From a virus, in the IMG/VR virus record IMGVR_UViG_3300037247_000703, positions 1 through 64,000 of that record: a stretch of DNA of 64,000 bases. The stretch is one strand, 5' to 3'. The notes beneath the pieces are model-generated. The model searched no databases. It was given only the letters and a program-made list of their open reading frames with translations, and had not been told where the DNA came from. This document shows positions 24,600 to 31,384 of this stretch, one piece after another. How positions within the stretch are numbered: position 1 is the first letter of the stretch; each line of letters begins with the position of its first letter. A program made the translations under genes and the position numbers.

Positions 24600-24747
24600 C
24601 TTCCTTGAGGTTTCCTAGATCGAGCCACACGCCGAACAAATGAAATTGCAACGATGGATCACTGTGATCAAAATGGACGCCAAGCCCTAGACGCAGAAGA
24701 CGACCGAACCGAATGCCCCATCTACGGCGGATCGCTATCGTCTTCAT
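24583..24747 (-). CDS. Small paralog of the adjacent protein
   Basis: A 54-aa protein, RLLRLGLGVHFDHSDPSLQF then HLFGVWLDLG, which lines up with the first half of the product of 24270-24599. Tandem duplication followed by loss (or absence) of the zinc ribbon is the simplest reading. Overlaps that gene by 17 bp and its upstream neighbour by 4 bp. Confidence 0.5.
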   Translation of the reverse strand: MKTIAIRRRWGIRFGRLLRLGLGVHFDHSDPSLQFHLFGVWLDLGNLKEDEYDA

Positions 24748-25058
24748 GCCTTCGCTTTCGCCGCGTGCTCGCGGCAAACATCGATCGCTTCACTGCGCGA
24801 GTCGGCGCAATCAGTCAGCCATGGACGGTCGACCGGCCCGCAACGCGCTCCCCACAGTGTGCCTTCGTCGCGCGGGCGCGCTTGAACCCACACGACGTAT
24901 TCGCCGCAGCGCCACACGCTCGCCTCACGATCGAAAATGAACTTCATCGTCATCCGCCTCGCCGCCTCCGCTTCTCTCTCAGTCTTGGCGCAATAGTGAC
25001 AAAACCAACCGCACACCAGACTTGCGCCACATCCAACGCATTCAACATCATCAGCCAA
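24744..25058 (-). CDS. Zinc-ribbon protein
   Basis: A 104-aa protein with an N-terminal CVGCGASLVCGWFCHYC cluster (two CxxC-type pairs), a helix, and a strand region (FIFDREASVWRCGEYVVWVQ). Likely a structural zinc site at the N-terminus. Overlaps both neighbours. Confidence 0.6.
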   Translation of the reverse strand: MADDVECVGCGASLVCGWFCHYCAKTEREAEAARRMTMKFIFDREASVWRCGEYVVWVQARPRDEGTLWGARCGPVDRPWLTDCADSRSEAIDVCREHAAKAKA

Positions 25059-25416
25059 GCAGTGTCGCTATCAACTTGTCGCGCGCCGACTTCGCATCGT
25101 CAACAAACGCTTCGCCGCACTCTTCCGCGAGTGATTCGGTACAGTCGGCATCATTGAGATACTTGTTGAGCACGTAGACCGCCGCGAGGCGTTCGTCACG
25201 GCCGATCGGCGGGCACTTGGATTGCAGCGCGTAGCGGCGCTGTGTCTCGACTCGCTCGACGATCTCATCAATCGCCGTGGCGATCTTGAATCCGGCCGCC
25301 TGCGCGATCTTCAGAATCAGATTGCTGTATCTGATCCGCTGGTTGTCGTAGCACACAAAGCACTTCACGTCGGCGGGCAGCTTCAGTTCGCTGCACTGGC
25401 ATTCGAGATTGCTCAT
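25051..25416 (-). CDS. Zinc-binding helical protein
   Basis: A 121-aa protein beginning SNLECQCSELKLPADVKCFV with CxC and CxxC pairs, then helical (NLILKIAQAAGFKIATAIDE, RLAAVYVLNKYLNDAD). Start chosen at 25416, where it overlaps the upstream stop by 4 bp (ATGA). Confidence 0.55.
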   Translation of the reverse strand: MSNLECQCSELKLPADVKCFVCYDNQRIRYSNLILKIAQAAGFKIATAIDEIVERVETQRRYALQSKCPPIGRDERLAAVYVLNKYLNDADCTESLAEECGEAFVDDAKSARDKLIATLLG

Positions 25417-25667
25417 GGTCGGGATCCTTTCTTCATCGCCATTACGACGGCGACTTCGGCGATCTGATCGAGCGCGGCGCGCGCGGCGATGATGAACTTC
25501 GGCATGCACTTCAGACAGATCCGAAACGAGAAGTGACCGACGGCGCGCACATTGATTACGGCCTTCGCCCCGTTGTACCGCTGGCGATACGTGTTACACA
25601 TCGCGCACTGGCCGGCACGCGCCACGGTCGAGGGTTCGGCGACGAAGTTCGGTTCAGGCATTGTCAC
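25413..25667 (-). CDS. Zinc-ribbon protein
   Basis: An 84-aa protein with AGQCAMCNTYRQRYN and FRICLKCMPKF, a clean two-knuckle ribbon of about 30 residues, then a hydrophobic helix (IIAARAALDQIAEVAVVMAM). Confidence 0.6.
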   Translation of the reverse strand: MTMPEPNFVAEPSTVARAGQCAMCNTYRQRYNGAKAVINVRAVGHFSFRICLKCMPKFIIAARAALDQIAEVAVVMAMKKGSRP

Positions 25668-25837
25668 TCGTCTTCCATCGGGTTCTCGTCGGTTTCACCC
25701 GTGATCCAGCGAAGCGCAGCATCAACGCCTTGCTCGTAGCTCATGCCGCCCCACCTTGAACCTTTGTCGATTCCATCGGCGGCCTTGTTGAGCACGTCGT
25801 CGATCTCCTTCTGCGTTCGTTTCACCGGTTCGTTCAT
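25664..25837 (-). CDS. Very small acidic protein
   Basis: A 57-aa protein (KEIDDVLNKAADGIDKGSRW, then YEQGVDAALRWITGETDENP), two helices. Overlaps both neighbours by 4 bp. Unknown. Confidence 0.5.
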   Translation of the reverse strand: MNEPVKRTQKEIDDVLNKAADGIDKGSRWGGMSYEQGVDAALRWITGETDENPMEDE

Positions 25838-26109
25838 GACACCGCCCGCCTTTCTAGCGCTTCTTTGTTCGCGTAATCGAGATCGTAGCGCTTGCCGTTT
25901 TTTTGCAAGCGAGACTCGACGCGATACCATTCGGCTTTCACTTTGTCGGTGAGTTTCGAGACGCGATTCCAATCCACCGATGCGCCCCCGGTGACCGCTG
26001 AGAGTTGCTGGCATGCGCTCTCCAGTCGATTCTGTGCGTCTTCGATGTAGCGCAGCGCGGCGGCCACTCGCTCACGGGCTGCGGCCTTCGTGTCGATGGG
26101 TTCGCTCAT
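25834..26109 (-). CDS. Small coiled-coil protein
   Basis: A 91-aa helical protein (KAAARERVAAALRYIEDAQN, RVSKLTDKVKAEWYRVESRL), Lys/Arg/Glu-rich. Start taken at ATG 26109, which overlaps the upstream stop. Unknown. Confidence 0.5.
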   Translation of the reverse strand: MSEPIDTKAAARERVAAALRYIEDAQNRLESACQQLSAVTGGASVDWNRVSKLTDKVKAEWYRVESRLQKNGKRYDLDYANKEALERRAVS

Positions 26110-26384
26110 GCTGTTACTACCGACCACAGTTCCGCGGCTTGTTCGCCGCCGAGTGTGTCAACGAGGAAGGGCCGATAGTCGTCGTGCCGATCCCTGAGAG
26201 AGCGACACCTGAACAGCGCGCGCAACGCGATCTCGATGCCCGGCTGATTGCCGACGTCGGCGATGACCCACGCTTCGCGCAGATGGATAATCGCCGCGAC
26301 GATGCGCGTTGAAAAGCCTGTCAAGAACGCGGTGTTCATCTCGACTTGTTCGAGCGTCTTGATGCAATCGGGTTTACGCTTCAT
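26106..26384 (-). CDS. Unknown small protein
   Basis: A 92-aa protein: KRKPDCIKTLEQVEMNTAFL, then REAWVIADVGNQPGIEIALR. Alpha/beta. No motif. ATGA overlaps on both sides. Confidence 0.5.
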   Translation of the reverse strand: MKRKPDCIKTLEQVEMNTAFLTGFSTRIVAAIIHLREAWVIADVGNQPGIEIALRALFRCRSLRDRHDDYRPFLVDTLGGEQAAELWSVVTA

Positions 26385-26581
26385 GGTTGCGTCCTTGGCT
26401 TGGGTGCGTCGGTCAACTTGTAGTGTTTTTTGATCGTCTTGCGAGTGGTCTGCCGAGCGGCGCCAGTGCTGACGTCCTGCATTTGCACGACACCGGTCTT
26501 CGTATTGACGCTGCGCACAATCAAGATGTCACCTCTTCTGTGCACGTAGTGCTGACCGACCTCGACCTTGGTGCGTATCAC
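26381..26581 (-). CDS. Small basic beta protein, possible nucleic-acid binder
   Basis: A 66-aa protein: KVEVGQHYVHRRGDILIVRS, then KTGVVQMQDVSTG and a basic tail. The strand pattern around a DILIVRSV core is like small SH3/Tudor-type folds that bind RNA or DNA. Inferred from pattern only. Confidence 0.5.
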   Translation of the reverse strand: MIRTKVEVGQHYVHRRGDILIVRSVNTKTGVVQMQDVSTGAARQTTRKTIKKHYKLTDAPKPRTQP

Positions 26582-26593
26582 GGCTAGACGACT

Positions 26594-27397
26594 TCACTTG
26601 ACATCGATTTTCTCCAACGCCGGATCGAGCGTGATCAGCGGATGCCGACTGCGCTCGACCTCCTTGAGCGCGGTATCGAGCCTGTCAAGGTGGCGTCCGA
26701 CGGTCTTGCACAATTTCTCTTCCAACGCATCGAGCGCGGCCTCGACCGTATTTCCGAAAGCAGCTATCTCTACCTCTCCTGTCGCCGCCGGAAGCGCAGT
26801 CACTTGAAAGCCGCCACGCTGAGAACTGATCTTTGCGCTGACATCGGTGCCCGGCGTTCGGCAGTTGACTCTGACGAGCTTGCAGATATTCTCGATACGA
26901 TCATCGACCGCGAGCGCGACGATCGCCGACTCACCGTCGCGGTTGACCGCGCGCCATGCCCGGCGCAACTGATTCGTCAGCGGCTCGCCGAATGCCGGCA
27001 CGTAGCCGCTCTCGCGCACTGTGGCGAGGCAGTCGCCAACTACGTCGATCAGTTGCTTATACCGGTTGCCGACCTCGCGCTCGATCGCAGCGTGTTCAGC
27101 AAAGGTGCGGTCCGCACGCATTTCGAGTTCGTGCGCCTGTTGTCTCAGTCGGCCGACCGCCTCGACGATATCGGCGCGGTTCTCGCTTTCCGGCAGATCG
27201 AGCATTTGTCTGATGATCGCGAGCGCGTTCGCGTCCCTATTGCTCTCGGCCACTTCGACCCGAGTGAACTCGCGCAGGTATTCGACCATTCTCTCGATCA
27301 GTTCTTGGCGCGTTTCGGGCGAATTCTCTTCGCCAACGAACTCACCGATCGCGTTCTGAAGTCCGGCAATAAACCTATCCAGATCAAAACCCATCAT
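26594..27397 (-). CDS. Unknown 267-aa coiled-coil-rich protein
   Basis: N-terminal helices (FDLDRFIAGLQNAIGEFVGE, RQELIERMVEYLREFTRVEV), a heptad-like middle (VEAVGRLRQQAHELEMRADR) and a beta-containing C-terminal third (GFQVTALPAATGEVEIAAFG). No catalytic motif. One of the few mid-sized proteins in the small-gene field. Confidence 0.6.
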   Translation of the reverse strand: MMGFDLDRFIAGLQNAIGEFVGEENSPETRQELIERMVEYLREFTRVEVAESNRDANALAIIRQMLDLPESENRADIVEAVGRLRQQAHELEMRADRTFAEHAAIEREVGNRYKQLIDVVGDCLATVRESGYVPAFGEPLTNQLRRAWRAVNRDGESAIVALAVDDRIENICKLVRVNCRTPGTDVSAKISSQRGGFQVTALPAATGEVEIAAFGNTVEAALDALEEKLCKTVGRHLDRLDTALKEVERSRHPLITLDPALEKIDVK

Positions 27398-27658
27398 CTA
27401 CGCCCTCCCTGCTTTGACTTCTTCGCCGAAGGCATCGAGTTCATCGCTGATGCACTCCATGATCTTCTCGTCGTAGTCGGTCACATCGTCGGGATTGCCC
27501 GTGTCCGACAGCGCGTTCATCATCGTGTGGAGCAACCCGCGCGCGCCCGCGAAGAAGGCGCGCTTCATCTCACGCTGTTGGGTCGCGGTGCATTCTGCGA
27601 GTTTGATGGCGTCGTAGAATGACCGCCACTGTTGTTCGATCAGCTTAGGATTGATCAT
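27398..27658 (-). CDS. Small helical protein
   Basis: An 86-aa protein (EQQWRSFYDAIKLAECTATQ, QREMKRAFFAGARGLLHTMM), all helical, acidic C-terminus. This resembles conserved phage early proteins of the pattern W-x-x-F-x-x-A...Q-x-x-E-x-x-R-A-F-x-x-G, often annotated hypothetical. Start ATG overlaps the upstream stop by one base. Confidence 0.55.
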   Translation of the reverse strand: MINPKLIEQQWRSFYDAIKLAECTATQQREMKRAFFAGARGLLHTMMNALSDTGNPDDVTDYDEKIMECISDELDAFGEEVKAGRA

Positions 27659-27858
27659 CACTTCTTCTTTCGCTTGCGACGATTGCGGTTTGTGCTGCGC
27701 TTGCATGACGATTCACTCTCGCGACGAATCGGAAAGACCCGCACGTATTCGCAGTCGACGCAGACACAGCGGCCTCGCTGCGGGCACGGATGGATCCACG
27801 TCCAGCGGTGCGAATTGTCTTGCCAGACTTTCTCACCGGGCTCCGGGGTCGTCGGCAT
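27658..27858 (-). CDS. Small zinc protein with basic tail
   Basis: A 66-aa protein: KVWQDNSHRWTWIHPCPQRG, CVCVDCEYVRVFPI, then a strongly basic end (KRSTNRNRRKRKKK). The C/H arrangement suggests one zinc; the tail would bind nucleic acid. It overlaps the upstream gene by 26 bp. Confidence 0.5.
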   Translation of the reverse strand: MPTTPEPGEKVWQDNSHRWTWIHPCPQRGRCVCVDCEYVRVFPIRRESESSCKRSTNRNRRKRKKK

Positions 27859-28057
27859 GTAGTTCCCCCGCTGTCACGAGCAACCCGCACCCACCCGAAC
27901 ACAGATAACCGCCAGCCTCGAACGATCGCCACGGCGGGGGCGGAGCCTTGAAGGATCCTATCGGCTCGAAGCCGCGCTCGGTTGCCGAGAAGCCCGTGAT
28001 CAGCGCGTCGACCGCAATGGTGGCTTTACATGCCTTGCGTCGGCAATAGATGATCAT
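27833..28057 (-). CDS. Small zinc protein
   Basis: A 74-aa protein starting MIIYCRRKACKATIAVDALI and ending YLCSGGCGLLVTAGELHADD: two Cys pairs about 45 residues apart, a ribbon-like arrangement. Start at ATG 28057, overlapping the upstream stop by 4 bp. Confidence 0.55.
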   Translation of the reverse strand: MIIYCRRKACKATIAVDALITGFSATERGFEPIGSFKAPPPPWRSFEAGGYLCSGGCGLLVTAGELHADDPGAR

Positions 28058-28368
28058 GCGGCCTCGCGCGCGGTGCAGGCCGTATAGCCGCACTCGCCTT
28101 CGTAGGGAAAGCCTCGGCACATCTCGGGGCGAGTTTCGTAGACGCCGCAGTCACCGGACGGCAACAAGTTCGAGCACGAATAGAAGTGCAGCGGATTGGC
28201 GGGCGGCACTCCTTCGTTCGACTCCGTTGATGTGTGACGTAGGCCGACGTAGACGACCATCGCCGCGATCTGTTCGCCATCCTCGGCGGAGCCCTTCTTT
28301 TCTTGCAATTCCTCGGGACCGTAGGGCAGCGGGAAACAGCGACAGCAATGACCGGTGCAGCGGCTCAT
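28054..28368 (-). CDS. YkgJ/UPF0153-like CxxCxxCC protein
   Basis: A 104-aa protein with CTGHCCRCFPLPYGPEEL near the start and DCGVYETRPEMCRGFPYEGE at the end. The Cys pattern followed by Y-x-x-R-P-x-x-C-R matches the YkgJ family, which binds zinc or an Fe-S cluster; family function is unknown. Start chosen at ATG 28368. Confidence 0.6.
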   Translation of the reverse strand: MSRCTGHCCRCFPLPYGPEELQEKKGSAEDGEQIAAMVVYVGLRHTSTESNEGVPPANPLHFYSCSNLLPSGDCGVYETRPEMCRGFPYEGECGYTACTAREAA

Positions 28369-28583
28369 GCGGACCTCAACGGATCGAGATAGTCGGTAAC
28401 GACCGAAGGCGCGGCACCCTTGCCTTCGAGCCAGTCGAGCACCTCGAAGCACTGTTCGTCAGTGAAGTCTTCGACGCGAAGGCGCGGTGTGGTCGCGATC
28501 TTCATCAGGTCGATATCCTTCATCAGCTCGTCCATGCGCGGCGACGTCGCCATCGCTAGGCGCAGCCTGTCTCGATCGATCAC
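28365..28583 (-). CDS. Small acidic protein
   Basis: A 72-aa protein read from a GTG overlapping the upstream stop (GTGA). DRDRLRLAMATSPRMDELMK, then FTDEQCFEVLDWLEGKGAAP. Helical; unknown. Confidence 0.45.
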   Translation of the reverse strand: MIDRDRLRLAMATSPRMDELMKDIDLMKIATTPRLRVEDFTDEQCFEVLDWLEGKGAAPSVVTDYLDPLRSA

Positions 28584-28825
28584 AGTTGCCTCTTGTCTAC
28601 GAAATATGGATCGCTCCACGCTGGATCCGAGAAACTGCGCGCCCACAGAATCACGCCGTCGTCCGACGTCATTACCATTGCCACAGGCGGATGCTCGATT
28701 GCTGTACGAAAACCAATCGCGCCGAGCACAGACCAGAACGCATCCCATCGCCAGCGGGCGTAGATGCGCTCGAACTGGGCGATGTCGACGATGGTCAATC
28801 GATGCTCGACGATCATGCTTGGCAT
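28580..28825 (-). CDS. Small alpha/beta protein
   Basis: An 81-aa protein (IVEHRLTIVDIAQFERIYAR, WRWDAFWSVLGAIGFRTAIE). The Trp-rich core and strand VAMVMTSDDGVILWARSF suggest a compact fold. Start at ATG 28825, coupled to the upstream stop (TGATG). Confidence 0.5.
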   Translation of the reverse strand: MPSMIVEHRLTIVDIAQFERIYARWRWDAFWSVLGAIGFRTAIEHPPVAMVMTSDDGVILWARSFSDPAWSDPYFVDKRQL

Positions 28826-29310
28826 CAGCCGGCTCGGGGCGGACTGCAGCGCTGCATTTCTTTCAATCGGCGCATCCGATCGCGGATCAGCTTGTCGAGA
28901 ATCTCTTGCGTGACGACGACGACATCCGGCTGACCGTCTTGCCATTCCTGATAGGCGAGCCACAGTGCCGCCCCATCCTTGCCGCGTGCGGCCATCCCGT
29001 CATAGTCTTTGAGCGGGTATTTCTCGTCATCCCACGCGCGTTCGACCATCGTGCGTTTGAACTCCAGCATCCGAGCCTTCGTGCAGTCGATGAACATGCG
29101 CGAGCCGACTTCGGGAACGTGCAGTGTGCTGCGGGTGTCGTCTTGCCAGTTGACGTGTTGCATTTCGACGCCGTCAACCGAGCCCAGACAAAACGGGGTC
29201 ACGCCGTCGCGACTATTCCAGAGCACTTCTTTCGTCTTGCCGTCATCCGATGCGTAGTTCATCAGGCAGAACGCTTCGCCGTGCAGATATTTGCCGTCGT
29301 GCAGTTTCAT
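28825..29310 (-). CDS. Unknown 161-aa protein
   Basis: A beta-rich first half (KYLHGEAFCLMNYASDDGKT, EVLWNSRDGVTPFCLGSVDG) and a helical second half (KARMLEFKRTMVERAWDDEK, QEILDKLIRDRMRRLKE). No motif recognised. Confidence 0.55.
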   Translation of the reverse strand: MKLHDGKYLHGEAFCLMNYASDDGKTKEVLWNSRDGVTPFCLGSVDGVEMQHVNWQDDTRSTLHVPEVGSRMFIDCTKARMLEFKRTMVERAWDDEKYPLKDYDGMAARGKDGAALWLAYQEWQDGQPDVVVVTQEILDKLIRDRMRRLKEMQRCSPPRAG

Positions 29311-29501
29311 CGTCGAACCTCCAACTCTCCGTAGAAGTGAACCTCGGCGCCGCCGCCGACGGGGCGACAGACCACGCTCTCGCCATCGTGCGCGACAACT
29401 TCAAGCCGCTCGGGGAATATGTCGCGCTCGGGATAGATGAACAACTCCCAGCCGGCACCCGGCGTGATGACCGTTCCAATCGATGCTTCCTTGAGCTTCA
29501 T
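29307..29501 (-). CDS. Small beta-rich protein
   Basis: A 64-aa protein (KLKEASIGTVITPGAGWELF, then RLEVVAHDGESVVCRPVGGG), a string of short strands like an SH3 or OB-type mini-domain. Start at ATG 29501, overlapping the upstream stop. Confidence 0.5.
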   Translation of the reverse strand: MKLKEASIGTVITPGAGWELFIYPERDIFPERLEVVAHDGESVVCRPVGGGAEVHFYGELEVRR

Positions 29502-29785
29502 GATTTTTCTCCGGGGTGGGTCAGGCGATCGGGGCGATAGTAGATCGCGTAACGTCTCAGATGGAACGCGAGAGACAGCGCGTGGATGATTCGAATCAGC
29601 GCTTCGAGATCCCAATACGGATCGCTGGGCTCAGGCGTGCCCATGGGAACGCCCGCGCGGCAATCGATGCACTCCATCCGACCGGCGATGACACCGCTGT
29701 GTCGGCACACCGGGATGATCGGACCATCGGCCAGCAAAACGGCGATGCACTGGAAGCCCCACTGATTCATCGCCGGCTCGGTCAT
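29498..29785 (-). CDS. Small Cys-containing protein
   Basis: A 95-aa protein: FQCIAVLLADGPIIPVCRHS, MECIDCRAGVPMG, then a helix (LEALIRIIHALSLAFHLRRY). The C-x-n-C-x-H...CxxC arrangement may bind zinc. Overlaps both neighbours. Confidence 0.5.
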   Translation of the reverse strand: MTEPAMNQWGFQCIAVLLADGPIIPVCRHSGVIAGRMECIDCRAGVPMGTPEPSDPYWDLEALIRIIHALSLAFHLRRYAIYYRPDRLTHPGEKS

Positions 29786-29952
29786 CAGAAATCCTGTGAT
29801 CCGCCCGACGATCTCTCCGACGTTAGCTCGTGGTCTTCGAGCCAGCAGTCGAGATCCTCCGGGGTGCGCACGTAGTAATCGAATTCAGCGACCAGCGATT
29901 CGAAATACTCATCATAGAAGTAATCATCGAATGGGAATTCGAGTTGCTCCAT
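29785..29952 (-). CDS. Very small acidic, Tyr-rich protein
   Basis: A 55-aa protein starting EQLEFPFDDYFYDEYFESLV, extremely acidic and aromatic. Such compact acidic phage proteins sometimes mimic DNA (inference). Start and stop each share a base with a neighbour. Confidence 0.5.
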   Translation of the reverse strand: MEQLEFPFDDYFYDEYFESLVAEFDYYVRTPEDLDCWLEDHELTSERSSGGSQDF

Positions 29953-30509
29953 CAGTCGCCCTCGGGCTGCGGGCGCATGACATGGATGACACAATCGATG
30001 CAGGCGAGCCCGCCGCTGTCGGTGGCGAGCTTCTCGATCAACTCGACGCCGCTCACCGATAACCGATCACAAACCGCGCGACCGTTTTCGATCCAGTGCC
30101 AGACCGGATCGGCCTGATACCACCCGCGACCTTCGTCGGCGATGAGCCAGCCGGCCGCCTTCGCGAGATCCTCCCATTGGGTATCAGTCTCAGCCGCCTC
30201 GATGATGTCGTTGCGCAGCGGTTCAAGCGCGCCTTCCAGAACCGCCACCCGCTCCTTGGCGGTGTCGGCGTCGTCTCGGAATTTGCCGAGGAAGTGTCGT
30301 TCGCCTAGAAGCTGTTGGTGGGATTTTTCTGCGGCGGCTTTCCAAAAGTTCCGCTGTTCCAATGCTACATCCCGCTCCCATTTCAGTTCTTTCGCGATGT
30401 CGATATCAGGGGCTCCGTCTTGCTGGCACTCTTCCCCGGGCTCAAGCCAGTGCATCCCGCGACCGTCCTGATCGGCGTGGGCGCAGAGTCGTCGTTTCTC
30501 GTCGGCCAT
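29952..30509 (-). CDS. Coiled-coil protein with Cys-containing ends
   Basis: A 185-aa protein: N-terminal CAHADQDGRGMHW segment, a long helix (ELKWERDVALEQRNFWKAAA, ERVAVLEGALEPLRNDIIEA) and a C-terminal ACIDCVIHVM. Unknown function. Start ATG shares its first base with the upstream stop. Confidence 0.55.
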   Translation of the reverse strand: MADEKRRLCAHADQDGRGMHWLEPGEECQQDGAPDIDIAKELKWERDVALEQRNFWKAAAEKSHQQLLGERHFLGKFRDDADTAKERVAVLEGALEPLRNDIIEAAETDTQWEDLAKAAGWLIADEGRGWYQADPVWHWIENGRAVCDRLSVSGVELIEKLATDSGGLACIDCVIHVMRPQPEGD

Positions 30510-30874
30510 CAGTCGCCGCCCTGCCCGACAACGGCTTCCGCGAGCATCTCGGAGCGCGAACGCCATCGACGGTCGACGAATACAAGCTCGCCGTCGTTGT
30601 ACGCATCGAGCAGATAGCGCTCCATCAATCGAACGAGCTTCTGAGCGAAACGTTCTTCAACCTTCTCGTTGTTGTGATCGCGCTTCCATTTCAGGATCAA
30701 CGATTCGAGCGAACCGCGCGTTCGCTTGGGTAGCTCACCAAATCTTTCTGTAGGGCCACCACGATCTAGAATCGGCCTTGCGATGACGTGAAGCTGATCG
30801 TCGTTCCAACCAAACGTTGCGATGAGCTTGATCGGATCGGTATCGTCTTGCAGACTGATATCGCGTTCGGCCAT
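30509..30874 (-). CDS. Unknown small protein
   Basis: A 121-aa protein: a strand (KLIATFGWNDDQLHVIARPI) followed by helices (RGSLESLILKWKRDHNNEKV, AQKLVRLMERYLLDAYND). Not recognised. Confidence 0.5.
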   Translation of the reverse strand: MAERDISLQDDTDPIKLIATFGWNDDQLHVIARPILDRGGPTERFGELPKRTRGSLESLILKWKRDHNNEKVEERFAQKLVRLMERYLLDAYNDGELVFVDRRWRSRSEMLAEAVVGQGGD

Positions 30875-31200
30875 CAGATCCCTCCTTGCTTCTCGACAGC
30901 GGCGCGCGCACGCCTGAGAGTGTTGCCGTAGACTTGGCTTTGACTATTGAAGATGGCGTTGTCGATCGCTTGCAGGAGATGCTCTCTCTCGATGGCGTCT
31001 ACCTCGAACGTCACCGCCTTCACCTTCTCGCGCAACGCGCGCACCGCTACTTCGTCCGGGTGGAATGCAAAGTACGGAACTCTGAAATGCCAATAGTCCG
31101 TAACCGCAGTCTCGACATGCCATCGCTGCGCATCGGTGAAGACGACGCGAGTTTTCTTCTTCGGAGCCTTGTCGATGGTCGTCGGTTCCGTCTTCATCAC
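30874..31200 (-). CDS. Unknown small protein
   Basis: A 108-aa protein starting at GTG (or the following ATG). VVFTDAQRWHVETAVTDYWH, then VDAIEREHLLQAIDNAIFNS. Helical; no motif. Its GTG overlaps the stop of the small zinc protein upstream. Confidence 0.5.
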   Translation of the reverse strand: MMKTEPTTIDKAPKKKTRVVFTDAQRWHVETAVTDYWHFRVPYFAFHPDEVAVRALREKVKAVTFEVDAIEREHLLQAIDNAIFNSQSQVYGNTLRRARAAVEKQGGI

Positions 31201-31373
31201 TGCGCCTCGCCGGCCGCTTGCGACATCGGCTTCCGATCCGGGTAGGCAACCGTCGTGCCGGTGCCGTCAGGAAAGCACCGAAACGAACCGTTCTTGTGAA
31301 GCCAATCGTCGCCGGCTTCGTCTTCGATCGGCCAAACCGGTCGCCCGCAGTTGACGCAGTGATAGCTCGCCAT
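31197..31373 (-). CDS. Tiny zinc-ribbon-like protein
   Basis: A 58-aa protein derived by hand translation: ASYHCVNCGRPVWPIEDEAG, then WLHKNGSFRCFPDG. CxxC, a Trp/His segment and a further Cys form a plausible single-zinc fold seen in small phage and actinobacterial proteins. Its stop overlaps the next start (GTGATG). Confidence 0.55.
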   Translation of the reverse strand: MASYHCVNCGRPVWPIEDEAGDDWLHKNGSFRCFPDGTGTTVAYPDRKPMSQAAGEAQ

Positions 31374-31384
31374 CGTCGAGGCTC

